Shown here: positions 55,045-63,935 of the stretch, piece by piece | Layout of the letters: the number at the start of each line of letters is the position of its first letter | Numbering within the stretch: position 1 is the first letter of the stretch | Source of the DNA: Streptosporangium album | Lineage (GTDB): Bacteria; Actinomycetota; Actinomycetes; Streptosporangiales; Streptosporangiaceae | Assembly: GCF_014203795.1 (NCBI RefSeq) | Contig: NZ_JACHJU010000001.1 | Span: 2,542,001 to 2,606,000 of the forward strand | Length of the DNA stretch: 64,000 nt | Direction of reading: 5' to 3' | Program-made: the position numbers and the translations under genes | The notes under the pieces: generated by a model | Seen by the model: only the letters and a program-made list of their open reading frames with translations | What the model was told of the DNA's origin: nothing | Databases searched by the model: none

Positions 55045-56458
55045 TAGGGCTTGGTTACCTCGGGTAGGGGACGGTATGTCACCTGTTTGGGGGTGAGGGA
55101 AGATGACCCCTCAAGAACTCGAGGCCGTGCGGGCGCGGCTGGAGACGTTTGCCGCTGAGATGTTCTCCGGTTTCGCCCGTGCTGATCAGCGGCGGTGGGG
55201 CGAGCGGTATGTGCGCGGCCTGCTGACCGACGGGGCACGGAAATCGATGGAGCCGATGGCGGCCCGGCTGGGCGTGGATCGCCAAGGGCTGCAGCAGTTC
55301 TGCACCGATGCCCCCTGGGCGCATCAGCTGGTTTTGGCCGAGCTGGCCTGGCGGATGGATGCGGCGATCAACCCGGTGGCATGGGTGGTCGATGATGTGT
55401 CCTTTGTCAAGGACGGCCAGGAGTCGCCGGGGGTGGCCGCGCAGTATTGCGGGGCGCTGGGCAAGACCGCGAACTGCCAGGTCGCGCCGAGCGTGCATCT
55501 GGTCACCGACGCCGCCTCCTGCCCGGTGAACTGGCGGTTGTTCGTGCCCGAGCAGTGGGATGCGGCCTCGCCGCGCACGGAGGATCCGGCCGCGGTGGCG
55601 GCACGCCGGCAGCGCTGCCGGATCCCCGCCGACGTCGGTCATGTGCCCAAGTGGCAGCTGGCTCTGGACATGATCGACGAACTGGAGAGTTGGGGGCTGG
55701 ATCCGCCGTTGGTGGTCGCCGATGAGGGCTACGGTCAAGACGGGGCCTTTCGCCTGGGCCTGACCGAGCGCGATATTCCCTACGTGGTGGGGGTGCGTTC
55801 CGATACCGCGCTGCTGGAGGCCGAGGCCTGCCGCAGCGTCGCGCCGTATGCGGGGACCGGGCGGCGGCCGGTGCCCCGCTACCGGCAGCGGCGCATCAGC
55901 GCCCGGCAGTTGGTGCTGGAGGGCGGGCGGCGCGCGCTGCACACAGTGCGGTGGCGGATGGGGTCCAAGGGGCCGTTGCGCTCGCGCTTTGCCGCGCTGC
56001 GGGTACGGCCGGCGGGCGTGCGGATCCGCCGCGCGTATGCGGGCGGGGAGTTGCCGGTGTGCTGGCTGCTGGCCGAATGGCCGCCCGGTGAGCCGGAGCC
56101 GGTCAAGTACTGGTTGTCCACGCTGGAGGCCGATGTTCCATTGCGGCGTCTGGTGGGTCTGGCGAAGATCCGCTGGCGCATCGAGCACGACTACCGTGAG
56201 CTGAAGACCGGCCTGGGCCTGGACCACTTCGAGGGTCGCACGTGGAGCGGTTGGCATCATCACGTCACCCTGGTCTCGGTCGCTCACGCGTTCTGCACCC
56301 TTGAAAGGCTCAACCCAAAAGCGCCGGCTGCGGCTTGAGCACCTACCGGGTCATCGCCGAGTTGCAGCTGCTTCTGGCCTGCTGGGCCGGTATCTGCCCC
56401 ACCTGCCGCCGCGCGTTACCCAGACATGCCCAGCCCGTCCCCACCTAACCAAGCCCTA
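55045..56458 (+). mobile_element. IS701-family element type A, copy 4
   Basis: Same ends as copy 1. The right CTAG (56459-56462) overlaps the stop codon of the adjacent glycoside hydrolase gene. Confidence 0.9.
55103..56338 (+). CDS. IS701-family transposase, type A copy 4
   Basis: The 411-residue protein is identical to copy 1 throughout, which points to a recent duplication or transposition. All catalytic regions are present. Confidence 0.92.
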   Translation: MTPQELEAVRARLETFAAEMFSGFARADQRRWGERYVRGLLTDGARKSMEPMAARLGVDRQGLQQFCTDAPWAHQLVLAELAWRMDAAINPVAWVVDDVSFVKDGQESPGVAAQYCGALGKTANCQVAPSVHLVTDAASCPVNWRLFVPEQWDAASPRTEDPAAVAARRQRCRIPADVGHVPKWQLALDMIDELESWGLDPPLVVADEGYGQDGAFRLGLTERDIPYVVGVRSDTALLEAEACRSVAPYAGTGRRPVPRYRQRRISARQLVLEGGRRALHTVRWRMGSKGPLRSRFAALRVRPAGVRIRRAYAGGELPVCWLLAEWPPGEPEPVKYWLSTLEADVPLRRLVGLAKIRWRIEHDYRELKTGLGLDHFEGRTWSGWHHHVTLVSVAHAFCTLERLNPKAPAAA

Positions 56459-59458
56459 CTAGCTGTAGATACCGAACTCGTAGAGCGAGTAGCCGTACGC
56501 CGTGCCGCGCTGGGTGAGGTTCAGCCGGACGTATCTGGCCGACGTGTTGAGGTCGATGACGTCGAAGCCGCCGTCACCGGCCGTGGTCGAGTAGGGGGTG
56601 CTCCAGTCCGAGCCGTTGGCCGAGGTCTGGAGCTGGTACGCCTTGCCGTACGCGCTCTCCCAGCCGAGCTGGACACGCTTGATCGCGGTGGACGTGCCGA
56701 GGTCCACCTGGAGCCACTGCGGGTCGGCCCACTCGCTGGCCCAGCGGGAGGTGAAGCTGCCGTCGGTGGCCCGGTCGGGGGTGAACGGGCCGCCGTCGCC
56801 CGTCGCCTGGTAGGTGGAGGCGGTGGTCGGCTTGCCGAGCGCCACGTTGGTCCCGTCGACCGCAGGCGGGACCACGCGGAACGACCGCTGCTCGATGCCG
56901 GCGTTGCCGTGCCCGTCGAAGGCGTACACGTACACCTTCCACACGCCCATCTGCTCCGGCGCGGTCACCGAGAATCTGCCGGGACCGGTCTGGGTGAACC
57001 TGACGTTGTCGAGGCCGCGGTTGCCGTTGACGTGCTTGTTGCTGAACATCAGGTTGTAGCGGATCAGGTCGCTGTTCGGGTCGGACGCGGCGACATCGAC
57101 GGTGAAGGTCTTGCCGGCCTGGACGGCGGTCTGCGAGCCGACCGTCATCGAGGTGATCTCCGGGGGCGTGTTCGCCGAGGGCTGTCCGGTGTAGGCCGCT
57201 CTGAGCGAGTGGTAGCCGTGCCTGCGCCAGCCGCCGGTGGTGGTGTTGAGCCACACCCCGCCGAAGTCGTTCTCCAGGCCGTAGTGGAATTCGGTCGCGC
57301 CGAGCGCGACGCCCGTGTGTCCCTTGATCGCGTTCCAGCTGGCGGTGTACTGGTCCCGCTTCTGCAGATCGGTCGGCTCATTGGGGACGCCGTTGACGTC
57401 GCCTGGCACCTCCCACTCACCGTCGGGTCCCGCCTCGGTGACGATGTACGGCTTGGTGTACCCGCCGTTGATCCAGTCCTGCTTGACCGTGTGGATGGCG
57501 CCGTAGGAGTTGACCGCGAGCAGGTCCAGGGCCGGGGAGTGGGTCTTGTAGTAGGTCCAGGCGTGGGTGTAGGCGTCGGTGGAGGTGACCGGGTGGTTGG
57601 GGTCGGCGGTGTGGATCGCCTGCGCCACCTCGTTGACGAACTTCGCGTACGCCACCCGCCGCTGCTCGACCACGTCGGCCGGCAGGCCGTGGTCCTGCAT
57701 GGTGAGGATGACCTCGTTGCCGACGTCCCACATGAGCACGCCCTGGCGGCCCTTGAGGGCGTTGACCCGGGCGACGATCTCGTTCTTCACGCTGGTCTTG
57801 TAGGCGGTGTCGTTGACGTAGTCGGCGCCCTGGTTGAGCCAGTGCCCGACGATGACCTTGATGCCCTGCTGGGCGGCCCTGTCGATCAGCGTCGGGGTGT
57901 TGGTGTCGTCGACGCCCCAGATGCGGATCGTGTTGACGCCCATGGCCGCAAGATCGCGCATGTAGCCGTCGGCCGCGGCCTGCGGCGGGCCGTAGGTCAG
58001 CCCCTTGACCTGGTACGGCGCGCCGTTCACCTGGAGCTGCCAGCTGCCCTGCGAGCCGGTCACCCTGACCGTGCTCGGCCCGGCAGGGGTCGCCGGGTCG
58101 GTCATGGCGGCGGGGACGGTGCCGGTCTGCCTGGAGACCGAGACCTTGTCCACGCTCAGCACGCCGCCGGAGGAGGTGGCGGCGGCCGGCGTCGTGGCGC
58201 CCGCGAGCGCGTTGGGCAGCGAGCCGCCGATGGCCAGGTCGAGGCGGAGGTAGAAGCCGTGGTGCAGGGCGGCGTTCCAGGCGGCGACGCCGACCTGGCT
58301 CTCGCGCACGACCCAGGTCTGCCTGCCGTCGAGGTAGAAGCGGACCTCCTCGTCGGTCTTGGTCCGGTCGATGACCTGGCTGTACTCGTGGTACCCGCTC
58401 TGACAGCCCTCGCAGGTGGCGAAACCGCTGGTGCGGCCGTTGTACTCGTTGCACACCCCGTCGGGGGCGGTGCCGCAGTGCAGGGTGTTGGCCAGCTGGT
58501 CGCGGCCGTTGACGCCGGTCATGATGTCGGTCTCGCCGACGGACGGCCAGTTGTTGTAGTTGCCCCGGTAGGCGGCGCCGGTCGCCCGGAAGCCGGGCCA
58601 GTAGCCCAGGGGATTGGTGACGTCGGGCTGCTTGAGCCGGGCGCTGAACCTGAGCATCTCACCCGGCTTCGGCTCGAAGTCGGTGCGCTGGGTCTCGATC
58701 CGGCCGGAGGTCCAATTGCCGGCGCCGTCCTTGATCGCCTTGATGGTCAGGTTGCCGGTGCCGTCGAGGGAGACGTTGGCGGTCGAGGCGCTCATGGTCT
58801 CGACCTCGCCGGTACCCCACTTCGCGGCGCCGCCGGGGTACTGGGTGCCGGTGCGCAGGATCCAGTCGGCGGCCGAGGGTGAGGTTCCCGCCGAGCCGGT
58901 GAAGTCGTCCTTCCACACCTCGGTCCAGGTGTCGGGCTCCTCGGGCTCCCCGCCGGTGCCCAGGTGGCCGTAGATCTGGAACTCCCACAGCGAGTAGCCG
59001 TAGCCGATGCCGCGAACGGTGCCGTACATGCGGACGTACCGGCCGGTGCCGGTCACGTCCAGTGTCTGGGTGCCGCCGGTGCCGGTCGTGGTCGAGTAGA
59101 TGTCGGTCCATGACGAGCCGTTGTCGGAGACCTGGAGTTTGAACGCCTTGCCGTAGGCGGCCTCCCAGGTCAGCACGGCCCGGCTGATCGTCGCCGTCCC
59201 TCCCAGGTCGACCTGGAGCCACTGCGGGTCGCTGAACGAGCTGGCCCACCGGGTGCCCGTCAGATTTCCGTCGACCGCCGCCGCCGCGCTGTAGGCGGCG
59301 CCCTCGGACGACGAGGCCGTCGCCGCCTTGCCCTGCGACAGCAGACCGTCGGCCGCCGCCACCGGGCTGATGAGTGCCAGACCGGAAATGGCCAGGCTCG
59401 CCAGAACGGCGATGACCAGGCCTAACCGGAACCGGCCCGAACTACGAGCTGGATGCAC
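56459..59458 (-). CDS. Secreted multi-domain glycoside hydrolase (CBM32, GH16-like, TIM barrel, CBM32)
   Basis: The 999-residue protein starts with a signal peptide (to about residue 36). A discoidin/F5/8 type C (CBM32-like) domain follows (about 37-165). Next comes a GH16-like domain (about 180-430), where SVGETDIMTGVN fits the E-x-D-x-x-E active-site box except that the last Glu is Thr. A GH5/GH2-like TIM barrel (about 455-745) has VLMWDVGNEV and YIVTEAGPDGEW, which supply two Glu. After a beta-sandwich region (about 755-860) a second F5/8 domain ends the protein. It should bind and cleave an extracellular polysaccharide. GAGGAGA precedes the GTG start. Its stop lies in the CTAG of IS701-A copy 4. 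Confidence 0.85.
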   Translation of the reverse strand: MHPARSSGRFRLGLVIAVLASLAISGLALISPVAAADGLLSQGKAATASSSEGAAYSAAAAVDGNLTGTRWASSFSDPQWLQVDLGGTATISRAVLTWEAAYGKAFKLQVSDNGSSWTDIYSTTTGTGGTQTLDVTGTGRYVRMYGTVRGIGYGYSLWEFQIYGHLGTGGEPEEPDTWTEVWKDDFTGSAGTSPSAADWILRTGTQYPGGAAKWGTGEVETMSASTANVSLDGTGNLTIKAIKDGAGNWTSGRIETQRTDFEPKPGEMLRFSARLKQPDVTNPLGYWPGFRATGAAYRGNYNNWPSVGETDIMTGVNGRDQLANTLHCGTAPDGVCNEYNGRTSGFATCEGCQSGYHEYSQVIDRTKTDEEVRFYLDGRQTWVVRESQVGVAAWNAALHHGFYLRLDLAIGGSLPNALAGATTPAAATSSGGVLSVDKVSVSRQTGTVPAAMTDPATPAGPSTVRVTGSQGSWQLQVNGAPYQVKGLTYGPPQAAADGYMRDLAAMGVNTIRIWGVDDTNTPTLIDRAAQQGIKVIVGHWLNQGADYVNDTAYKTSVKNEIVARVNALKGRQGVLMWDVGNEVILTMQDHGLPADVVEQRRVAYAKFVNEVAQAIHTADPNHPVTSTDAYTHAWTYYKTHSPALDLLAVNSYGAIHTVKQDWINGGYTKPYIVTEAGPDGEWEVPGDVNGVPNEPTDLQKRDQYTASWNAIKGHTGVALGATEFHYGLENDFGGVWLNTTTGGWRRHGYHSLRAAYTGQPSANTPPEITSMTVGSQTAVQAGKTFTVDVAASDPNSDLIRYNLMFSNKHVNGNRGLDNVRFTQTGPGRFSVTAPEQMGVWKVYVYAFDGHGNAGIEQRSFRVVPPAVDGTNVALGKPTTASTYQATGDGGPFTPDRATDGSFTSRWASEWADPQWLQVDLGTSTAIKRVQLGWESAYGKAYQLQTSANGSDWSTPYSTTAGDGGFDVIDLNTSARYVRLNLTQRGTAYGYSLYEFGIYS

Positions 59459-59507
59459 GATCTCTCCTCGAAAAAGGGGGGTGCCCGCCGTACCGGGACG
59501 ACAGGGG

Positions 59508-59521
59508 GGAGAGCGCTCTCC
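59508..59521. promoter_or_regulatory. LacI-type operator 1
   Basis: GGAGAGCGCTCTCC is a perfect 14-bp palindrome 50 bp upstream of the glycoside hydrolase start. Identical sites lie at 59784, 62002 and 63903. Confidence 0.8.
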
Positions 59522-59839
59522 GTCATCGACAGTGCCCCTGGAGATCGAGCAGTGTCAAGGCTCTCGCTTTCACGGGTTCGAAACGCGCTGCTCACACACT
59601 GGAAACCTCAGCCCAACGGACATACCCCTTCAAAAATCGCCTTTTCCGCAGGGCCGACCCCCCTTCATCCCCTTCCGGGAGGCCGAAGCCGCCCGGACAG
59701 CCCGTGCCGGGGGCATGAACGCCAGGTTTCAGATCGAGTCAGCCTCCTCCTTGACAAGCCGTGACGGCGAGGAAGAAGCTGGTGGAGAGCGCTCTCCCGT
59801 CCGCCGTTCCCAACGGTCACCCCCACCGAAGGAGAGGGC
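59522..59839. other. Divergent promoter region between two secreted-protein genes
   Basis: The region holds the two operators (59508 and 59784) and the promoters of the divergent genes. Open frames here lack protein character. Confidence 0.5.
59784..59797. promoter_or_regulatory. LacI-type operator 2
   Basis: A perfect GGAGAGCGCTCTCC copy lies 43 bp upstream of the CBM32-DUF1996 gene start. Confidence 0.8.
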
Positions 59840-61189
59840 ATGCACTCATCCCGAAGTCCCGTCATATTCCGCCTGGGACTGATCGCCGCCACACTCACCG
59901 CGCTCGTCGCGGCCGGTCTGGCGATCATCTCCCCCGCCACCGCGGCGGACGCCCTGCTCTCACAGAGCCGGCCCGCCACCGCCTCCTCCACCGAAGGAGG
60001 CGGGTACGGCGCCGGAGCCGCCTTCGACGGCAGCACCGGGACCCGGTGGTCCAGCGCCGCCGGCGATCCCCAGTGGCTCCAGGTCGACCTCGGCGGCACC
60101 GCGACGGTCTCCCAGGTCGTCCTCAACTGGGAGGGCGCCTACGGCAAGGCGTTCAAGATCCAGGTCTCCGGCGACGGCTCGTCCTGGACGGACGTCTACT
60201 CCACCACGACCGGCACCGGCGGCACCCAGACCCTCGACGTCTCCGGCTCCGGCCGGTACGTGCGGATGTACGGCACCGCCCGCGGCACCGGCTACGGCTA
60301 CTCGCTGTGGGAGTTCAAGGTGTACGGCACCGGCGGCGCCGGGACCACCCCCAGGCCGAAGCCCACGTTCACCGACGAGGTGACGCACCACGAGTTCCAG
60401 GCCAACTGCTCGTGGACGGCGAACCGGCCCGACGACCCGATCGTCTTCCCCGGCCTGCCCGGCGCCTCGCACATGCACACCTTCGTCGGCAACAGGACGA
60501 CCAACGCGAGCAGCACGGCCTCGTCACTCCTCGGCGGCGGCACCTCGTGCACCAACCCGCACGACAGGTCGGCCTACTGGTTCCCGAGCTTCTACAAGGG
60601 CGACCAGCTGATCCAGCCGACCGGCAACCAGGTCATCTACTACAAGTCCGGCATCCTTAACTATTGGGAGGTGCAACCCTTCCCGCAGGGCCTGCGCTTC
60701 GTCGTCGGCAGCCCGACCGCGACGCTGGCGGAGTTCCGCGACTCACCCGGCACCGTCGAGGGCTTCGAGTGCGGCGACATCTCCCACAGCTGGGACATCC
60801 CGACGTCCTGCGTGGCGGGCAGCCAGGTGAATGTCCGCTACCAGTCGCCGAGCTGCTGGGACGGCGTCAACCTCGACAGCCCCAACCACAAGAGCCACAT
60901 GGCCTACCCCGCCGGCGGCTACTGCCCCACCACCCATCCGGTGGCGGTGCCGATGCTGGAATTCAAGATCGCCTTCCCCGCGAGCGGTGACCTGTCGCAG
61001 GCGCGGCTGGCCAGCGGCCGCGGCTACACCTGGCACTACGACTTCTTCAACGCGTGGGACGACCCCGCCATCCTCGACGCGCTGGTGACCCACTGCATCA
61101 ACGGTGGCCTCCAGTGCAACCCGCGCGGCTACGACCCGTACAAGCCGCACCGCGGTGCCGCCCTCACGGAGAACTTCGAGCTTCCCTGA
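59840..61189 (+). CDS. Secreted CBM32-DUF1996 protein
   Basis: The 449-residue protein has a signal peptide, an F5/8 type C (CBM32-like) domain (about 38-170) and a DUF1996 domain: THHEFQANCSWTANRPDDPI, FPGLPGASHMHTFVGNRTTN, SCTNPHDRSAYWFPSFYKGD and CGDISHSWDIPTSC. DUF1996 is widespread in secreted actinobacterial and fungal proteins but has no settled activity. Its first 150 residues closely resemble those of the divergent glycoside hydrolase. GGAG precedes the ATG. Confidence 0.82.
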   Translation: MHSSRSPVIFRLGLIAATLTALVAAGLAIISPATAADALLSQSRPATASSTEGGGYGAGAAFDGSTGTRWSSAAGDPQWLQVDLGGTATVSQVVLNWEGAYGKAFKIQVSGDGSSWTDVYSTTTGTGGTQTLDVSGSGRYVRMYGTARGTGYGYSLWEFKVYGTGGAGTTPRPKPTFTDEVTHHEFQANCSWTANRPDDPIVFPGLPGASHMHTFVGNRTTNASSTASSLLGGGTSCTNPHDRSAYWFPSFYKGDQLIQPTGNQVIYYKSGILNYWEVQPFPQGLRFVVGSPTATLAEFRDSPGTVEGFECGDISHSWDIPTSCVAGSQVNVRYQSPSCWDGVNLDSPNHKSHMAYPAGGYCPTTHPVAVPMLEFKIAFPASGDLSQARLASGRGYTWHYDFFNAWDDPAILDALVTHCINGGLQCNPRGYDPYKPHRGAALTENFELP

Positions 61190-61278
61190 CCGCACGTGCC
61201 CGGCTCCGGCCGCGGGTGCCCGGACCCCGGCCTCCGCCGGCCGGGGCCGGGCACACCCCTCGACACGGGAAGGTCCCC

Positions 61279-61896
61279 ATGAGACGTGCCGGCACGGTCC
61301 TCACCCTGCTCCTCGTGTCCGGCCTGGCCATCGGCCTGGTCGCCAGCTGCGTGGCCCACTCCACGGCGGCCGTCCCGGGTCACCGCCACGGACCCCCCGC
61401 CGTGGCCGCCACCGTGCCCCCCGCCACCACGGTGACGGCCGCGGCGACGGGGGGCTTCAACGCCACCGACACCGCGTGGCTCCAGTTGATGATCCCGATG
61501 GACGAGCGGACGCTGCCCCTGCTCGACCTCGGCACCGAACGCGGGCACGACCCGGCGGTCCGGCGGCTGGCCGCCCGGATCAGGGAGGCCCATCTGGCCG
61601 AGCTCCAACGCCTCAGGGAGACGCTGGGCCGTACCGGCCTGCCTCCGACGAACGTGCACGAAGGACACGACATGCCGGGCATGGTCACCGCCGCCGACCT
61701 GACGGCGCTGCGGGCGGCCACCGGCCCGTCCTTCGACCGGCTCTTCGCCGGTCACCTGCGCGAACACCTCGACCAGTCGTCCGCGGTCGCCCGCTCCGAA
61801 CAGACTGCCGGCGCCGACGGCGACACCAGGGCGCTGGCCGCCGCCGTCGAGCGGACCCGCGCCGCCCAGCGCGACCTGCTCGCCGGCATCCGGTGA
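61279..61896 (+). CDS. DUF305-domain secreted lipoprotein
   Basis: The 205-residue protein begins MRRAGTVLTLLLVSGLAIGL and then VASCVAHSTAAV, a lipobox-like signal. The rest is DUF305 (TDTAWLQLMIPMDERTLPLL, VRRLAARIREAHLAELQRLR, HLREHLDQSSAVARSE), a ferritin-like four-helix domain often linked to metals. His and Met residues are frequent (NVHEGHDMPGMV). Its link to the neighbouring sugar genes is unclear. Confidence 0.75.
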   Translation: MRRAGTVLTLLLVSGLAIGLVASCVAHSTAAVPGHRHGPPAVAATVPPATTVTAAATGGFNATDTAWLQLMIPMDERTLPLLDLGTERGHDPAVRRLAARIREAHLAELQRLRETLGRTGLPPTNVHEGHDMPGMVTAADLTALRAATGPSFDRLFAGHLREHLDQSSAVARSEQTAGADGDTRALAAAVERTRAAQRDLLAGIR

Positions 61897-62001
61897 CCGG
61901 TCCGCGGGCCTGACCGGTGACGGGGCCCCTCCCCGCCGGCCGTCGCGCCACCTTCCCGGGCATTGACAGCGTCCGCCGGGACGGTGACGCTGAGACGCAA
62001 C

Positions 62002-62015
62002 GGAGAGCGCTCTCC
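62002..62015. promoter_or_regulatory. LacI-type operator 3
   Basis: A perfect GGAGAGCGCTCTCC palindrome 20 bp upstream of the GH3 gene start. Confidence 0.8.
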
Positions 62016-62034
62016 AAGAGTGAAGGGAAACCGC

Positions 62035-63929
62035 GTGAGCATCGACGAGTTCGACCGTCTGGTGGAGAAGCTGGACCTGGAGGGGAAGGTACGGCTGCTC
62101 ACCGGGGCGACCGTGTGGTCCACCCACGCCGAGCCGGACATCGGACTGCGGTCCATGATCACCTCCGATGGCCCGGTCGGCGTGCGCGGGGAGGGATGGG
62201 ACGAGCGGAACCCCTCCCTGACCCTGCCCTCGGCGACCGCACTGGCCGCGACCTGGGACGAAGACCTGGTGGGGCTACTGGGCGGGCTGCTCGCCGCCGA
62301 GGCGCGCCGTAAGGGCGTGCACGTCCTGCTCGCCCCGACGCTCAACCTGCACCGCTCACCGCTCGGCGGGCGCCACTTCGAGTGCTACTCCGAAGACCCC
62401 CTGCTGACCGGCCGGATCGGCGCCGCCTGCGTCCGCGGCATCCAGGCGGGCGGTGTGGCGGCCACCGCCAAACACTACGTCGCCAACGACTCCGAGACCG
62501 AGCGGCTCACCCTCGACGCCCACGTCGACGAGCAGACCCTGCGCGAGCTGTACCTGGCACCGTTCGAGGCCGCGGTGGAGGCGGGCGTCTGGGCCGTCAT
62601 GTCGGCCTACAACGGGGTGAACGGGACCACGATGTCGGAGAGCCCTCTGCTCGCCGATCCACTCAAGGCGGCGTGGAGGTTCGACGGGGTGGTCGTGTCG
62701 GACTGGGGAGGCGTCCGCTCCGCCGGTCCCGCGGCCCGCGCCGCGCAGGATCTCGCGATGCCGGGACCGTGTGGCCCATGGGGAGAGACGCTGGTCGCCG
62801 CGGTGCGGGCGGGCGAGGTGCCGGAGGCCGCGATCGACGACAAGGTCCGGCGCCTGCTCCGGCTGGCCTCCCGGGTCGGCGCGCTGGACCTCGCCCCCGC
62901 CGTCCTTCCGGAGCCCACCGGACCGGGAGATCACGGCCCCGCCCGCGCGCTGCTGCGCCGGGCCGTCGCCGCGAGCACCGTGCTCCTGCGCAACGAGGAC
63001 GCGCTGCTCCCCCTGGATCCCTCGCGCCTGCGCAGGGTCGCCGTGCTCGGGCCGAACGCCGCCGCCGTCCGGATCCAGGGCGGCGGCAGCGCGGGCGTGT
63101 ACCCCCTGTCCGTCGTGTCTCCCCTCGACGGCATCCGCGACGCGCTGTCCGGCATCGCGGAGGTGGTCCACTCACCCGGGGCGCACCTCGACGACCGGCC
63201 CACCCCGCTGGGCACGGACAACGCCCGCAACCCACTGACCGGTGAACCCGGCGTCCTGATCCGGTTGCTGGACGCCGCCGGCGCGGAGGTCCACGCCGAG
63301 CACCGGCTGACCGGCCGCATACTCGAACCGGCGCGGATCGACTCCGCCGCGCCGAGCCCGGTGGCCGGCTGCCCACCACCTGGGCCGGCAGGGCGCTCGT
63401 CTCCACCGTCCCGGAGGATGGGACGCTTACCTACGCCGAGGGCCTGGACATCGGTTACCGTGCCTGGCTGCGGCAGCCCACGCCGCCCGCGTACTGGTTC
63501 GGGCACGGACTCGGCTACACGTCCTGGTCCTACGAGAGCCTCTCCGTGCCCGAAGACGCCGCCCCCGGCGGCCCGTCCTCCGTCCGGGTACGGCTGCGCA
63601 ACACCGGCGAGCGCGCCGGGCGCGAAGTCGTCCAGGTCTACCTGTCCCGGCCGGAGACCGGCGTGGCCCGCCCCGCGCGCTGGCTGGCCGGCTACGCCCT
63701 GGCCGACGCGGGTCCCGGCGAGGTCCTCGACATCACGGTGGACATCCCGGCACGGGCCTTCCAGCACTGGTCGGCCGAGCATCACACCTGGCGGGCCGAG
63801 GAGGGCGCCTTCACGGTGCTCGCCGGACGCTCGGCCGCCGACCTGCCGTTGAGCGGCACGACCCTTCTCGGCACGCGGGCACCGGTTCAGCCCGGACTCG
63901 TCGGAGAGCGCTCTCCCATTATGCTATAA
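62035..63929 (+). pseudogene. GH3 beta-glucosidase-like gene with internal deletion
   Basis: From a GTG with AAGGG upstream the protein has the GH3 N-terminal barrel: MITSDGPVGVRGEGW, LLAPTLNLHRSPLGGRHFEC, ATAKHYVANDSETERLTLDA and DGVVVSDWGGVRSA, where Asp is the nucleophile. After HRLTGRILEPARID the frame is lost near 63345. In another frame the C-terminal part resumes with EPGGRLPTTWAG, LTYAEGLDIGYRAWLRQPTP, WFGHGLGYTSW and a fibronectin-like end. A middle segment of roughly 200 residues is missing compared with intact GH3 enzymes. The gene is inactive unless this is a sequencing fault. Confidence 0.8.
63903..63916. promoter_or_regulatory. LacI-type operator 4
   Basis: A perfect GGAGAGCGCTCTCC palindrome 19 bp upstream of the LacI-family start, overlapping the end of the GH3 frame and followed by the promoter-like TATAAA at 63925. 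Confidence 0.8.
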
Positions 63930-63935
63930 AGACCT

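Larger units (their letters stand above)
29867..56462. mobile_element. 26.6-kb CTAG-linked insertion-sequence array
   Basis: Twelve blocks are separated by 13 CTAG tetranucleotides starting at 29867, 34139, 37658, 39076, 42295, 43714, 46922, 48160, 51379, 52797, 54035, 55041 and 56459. From 37658 onward every block is an IS, and neighbours share exactly one CTAG with no other base between them. The IS701-type elements and IS982 appear to have CTAG on both sides. The IS630 elements sit on TA and begin with G and end with C, so they rebuild CTAG as well. Only 34143-37556 is ordinary chromosomal sequence. Confidence 0.85.

Noticed and set aside
56426..58882. 818-codon plus-strand frame
   Set aside because: It is Val/Gly/Arg-rich, has no domain and lies antisense to the secreted glycoside hydrolase, whose domains are unmistakable.
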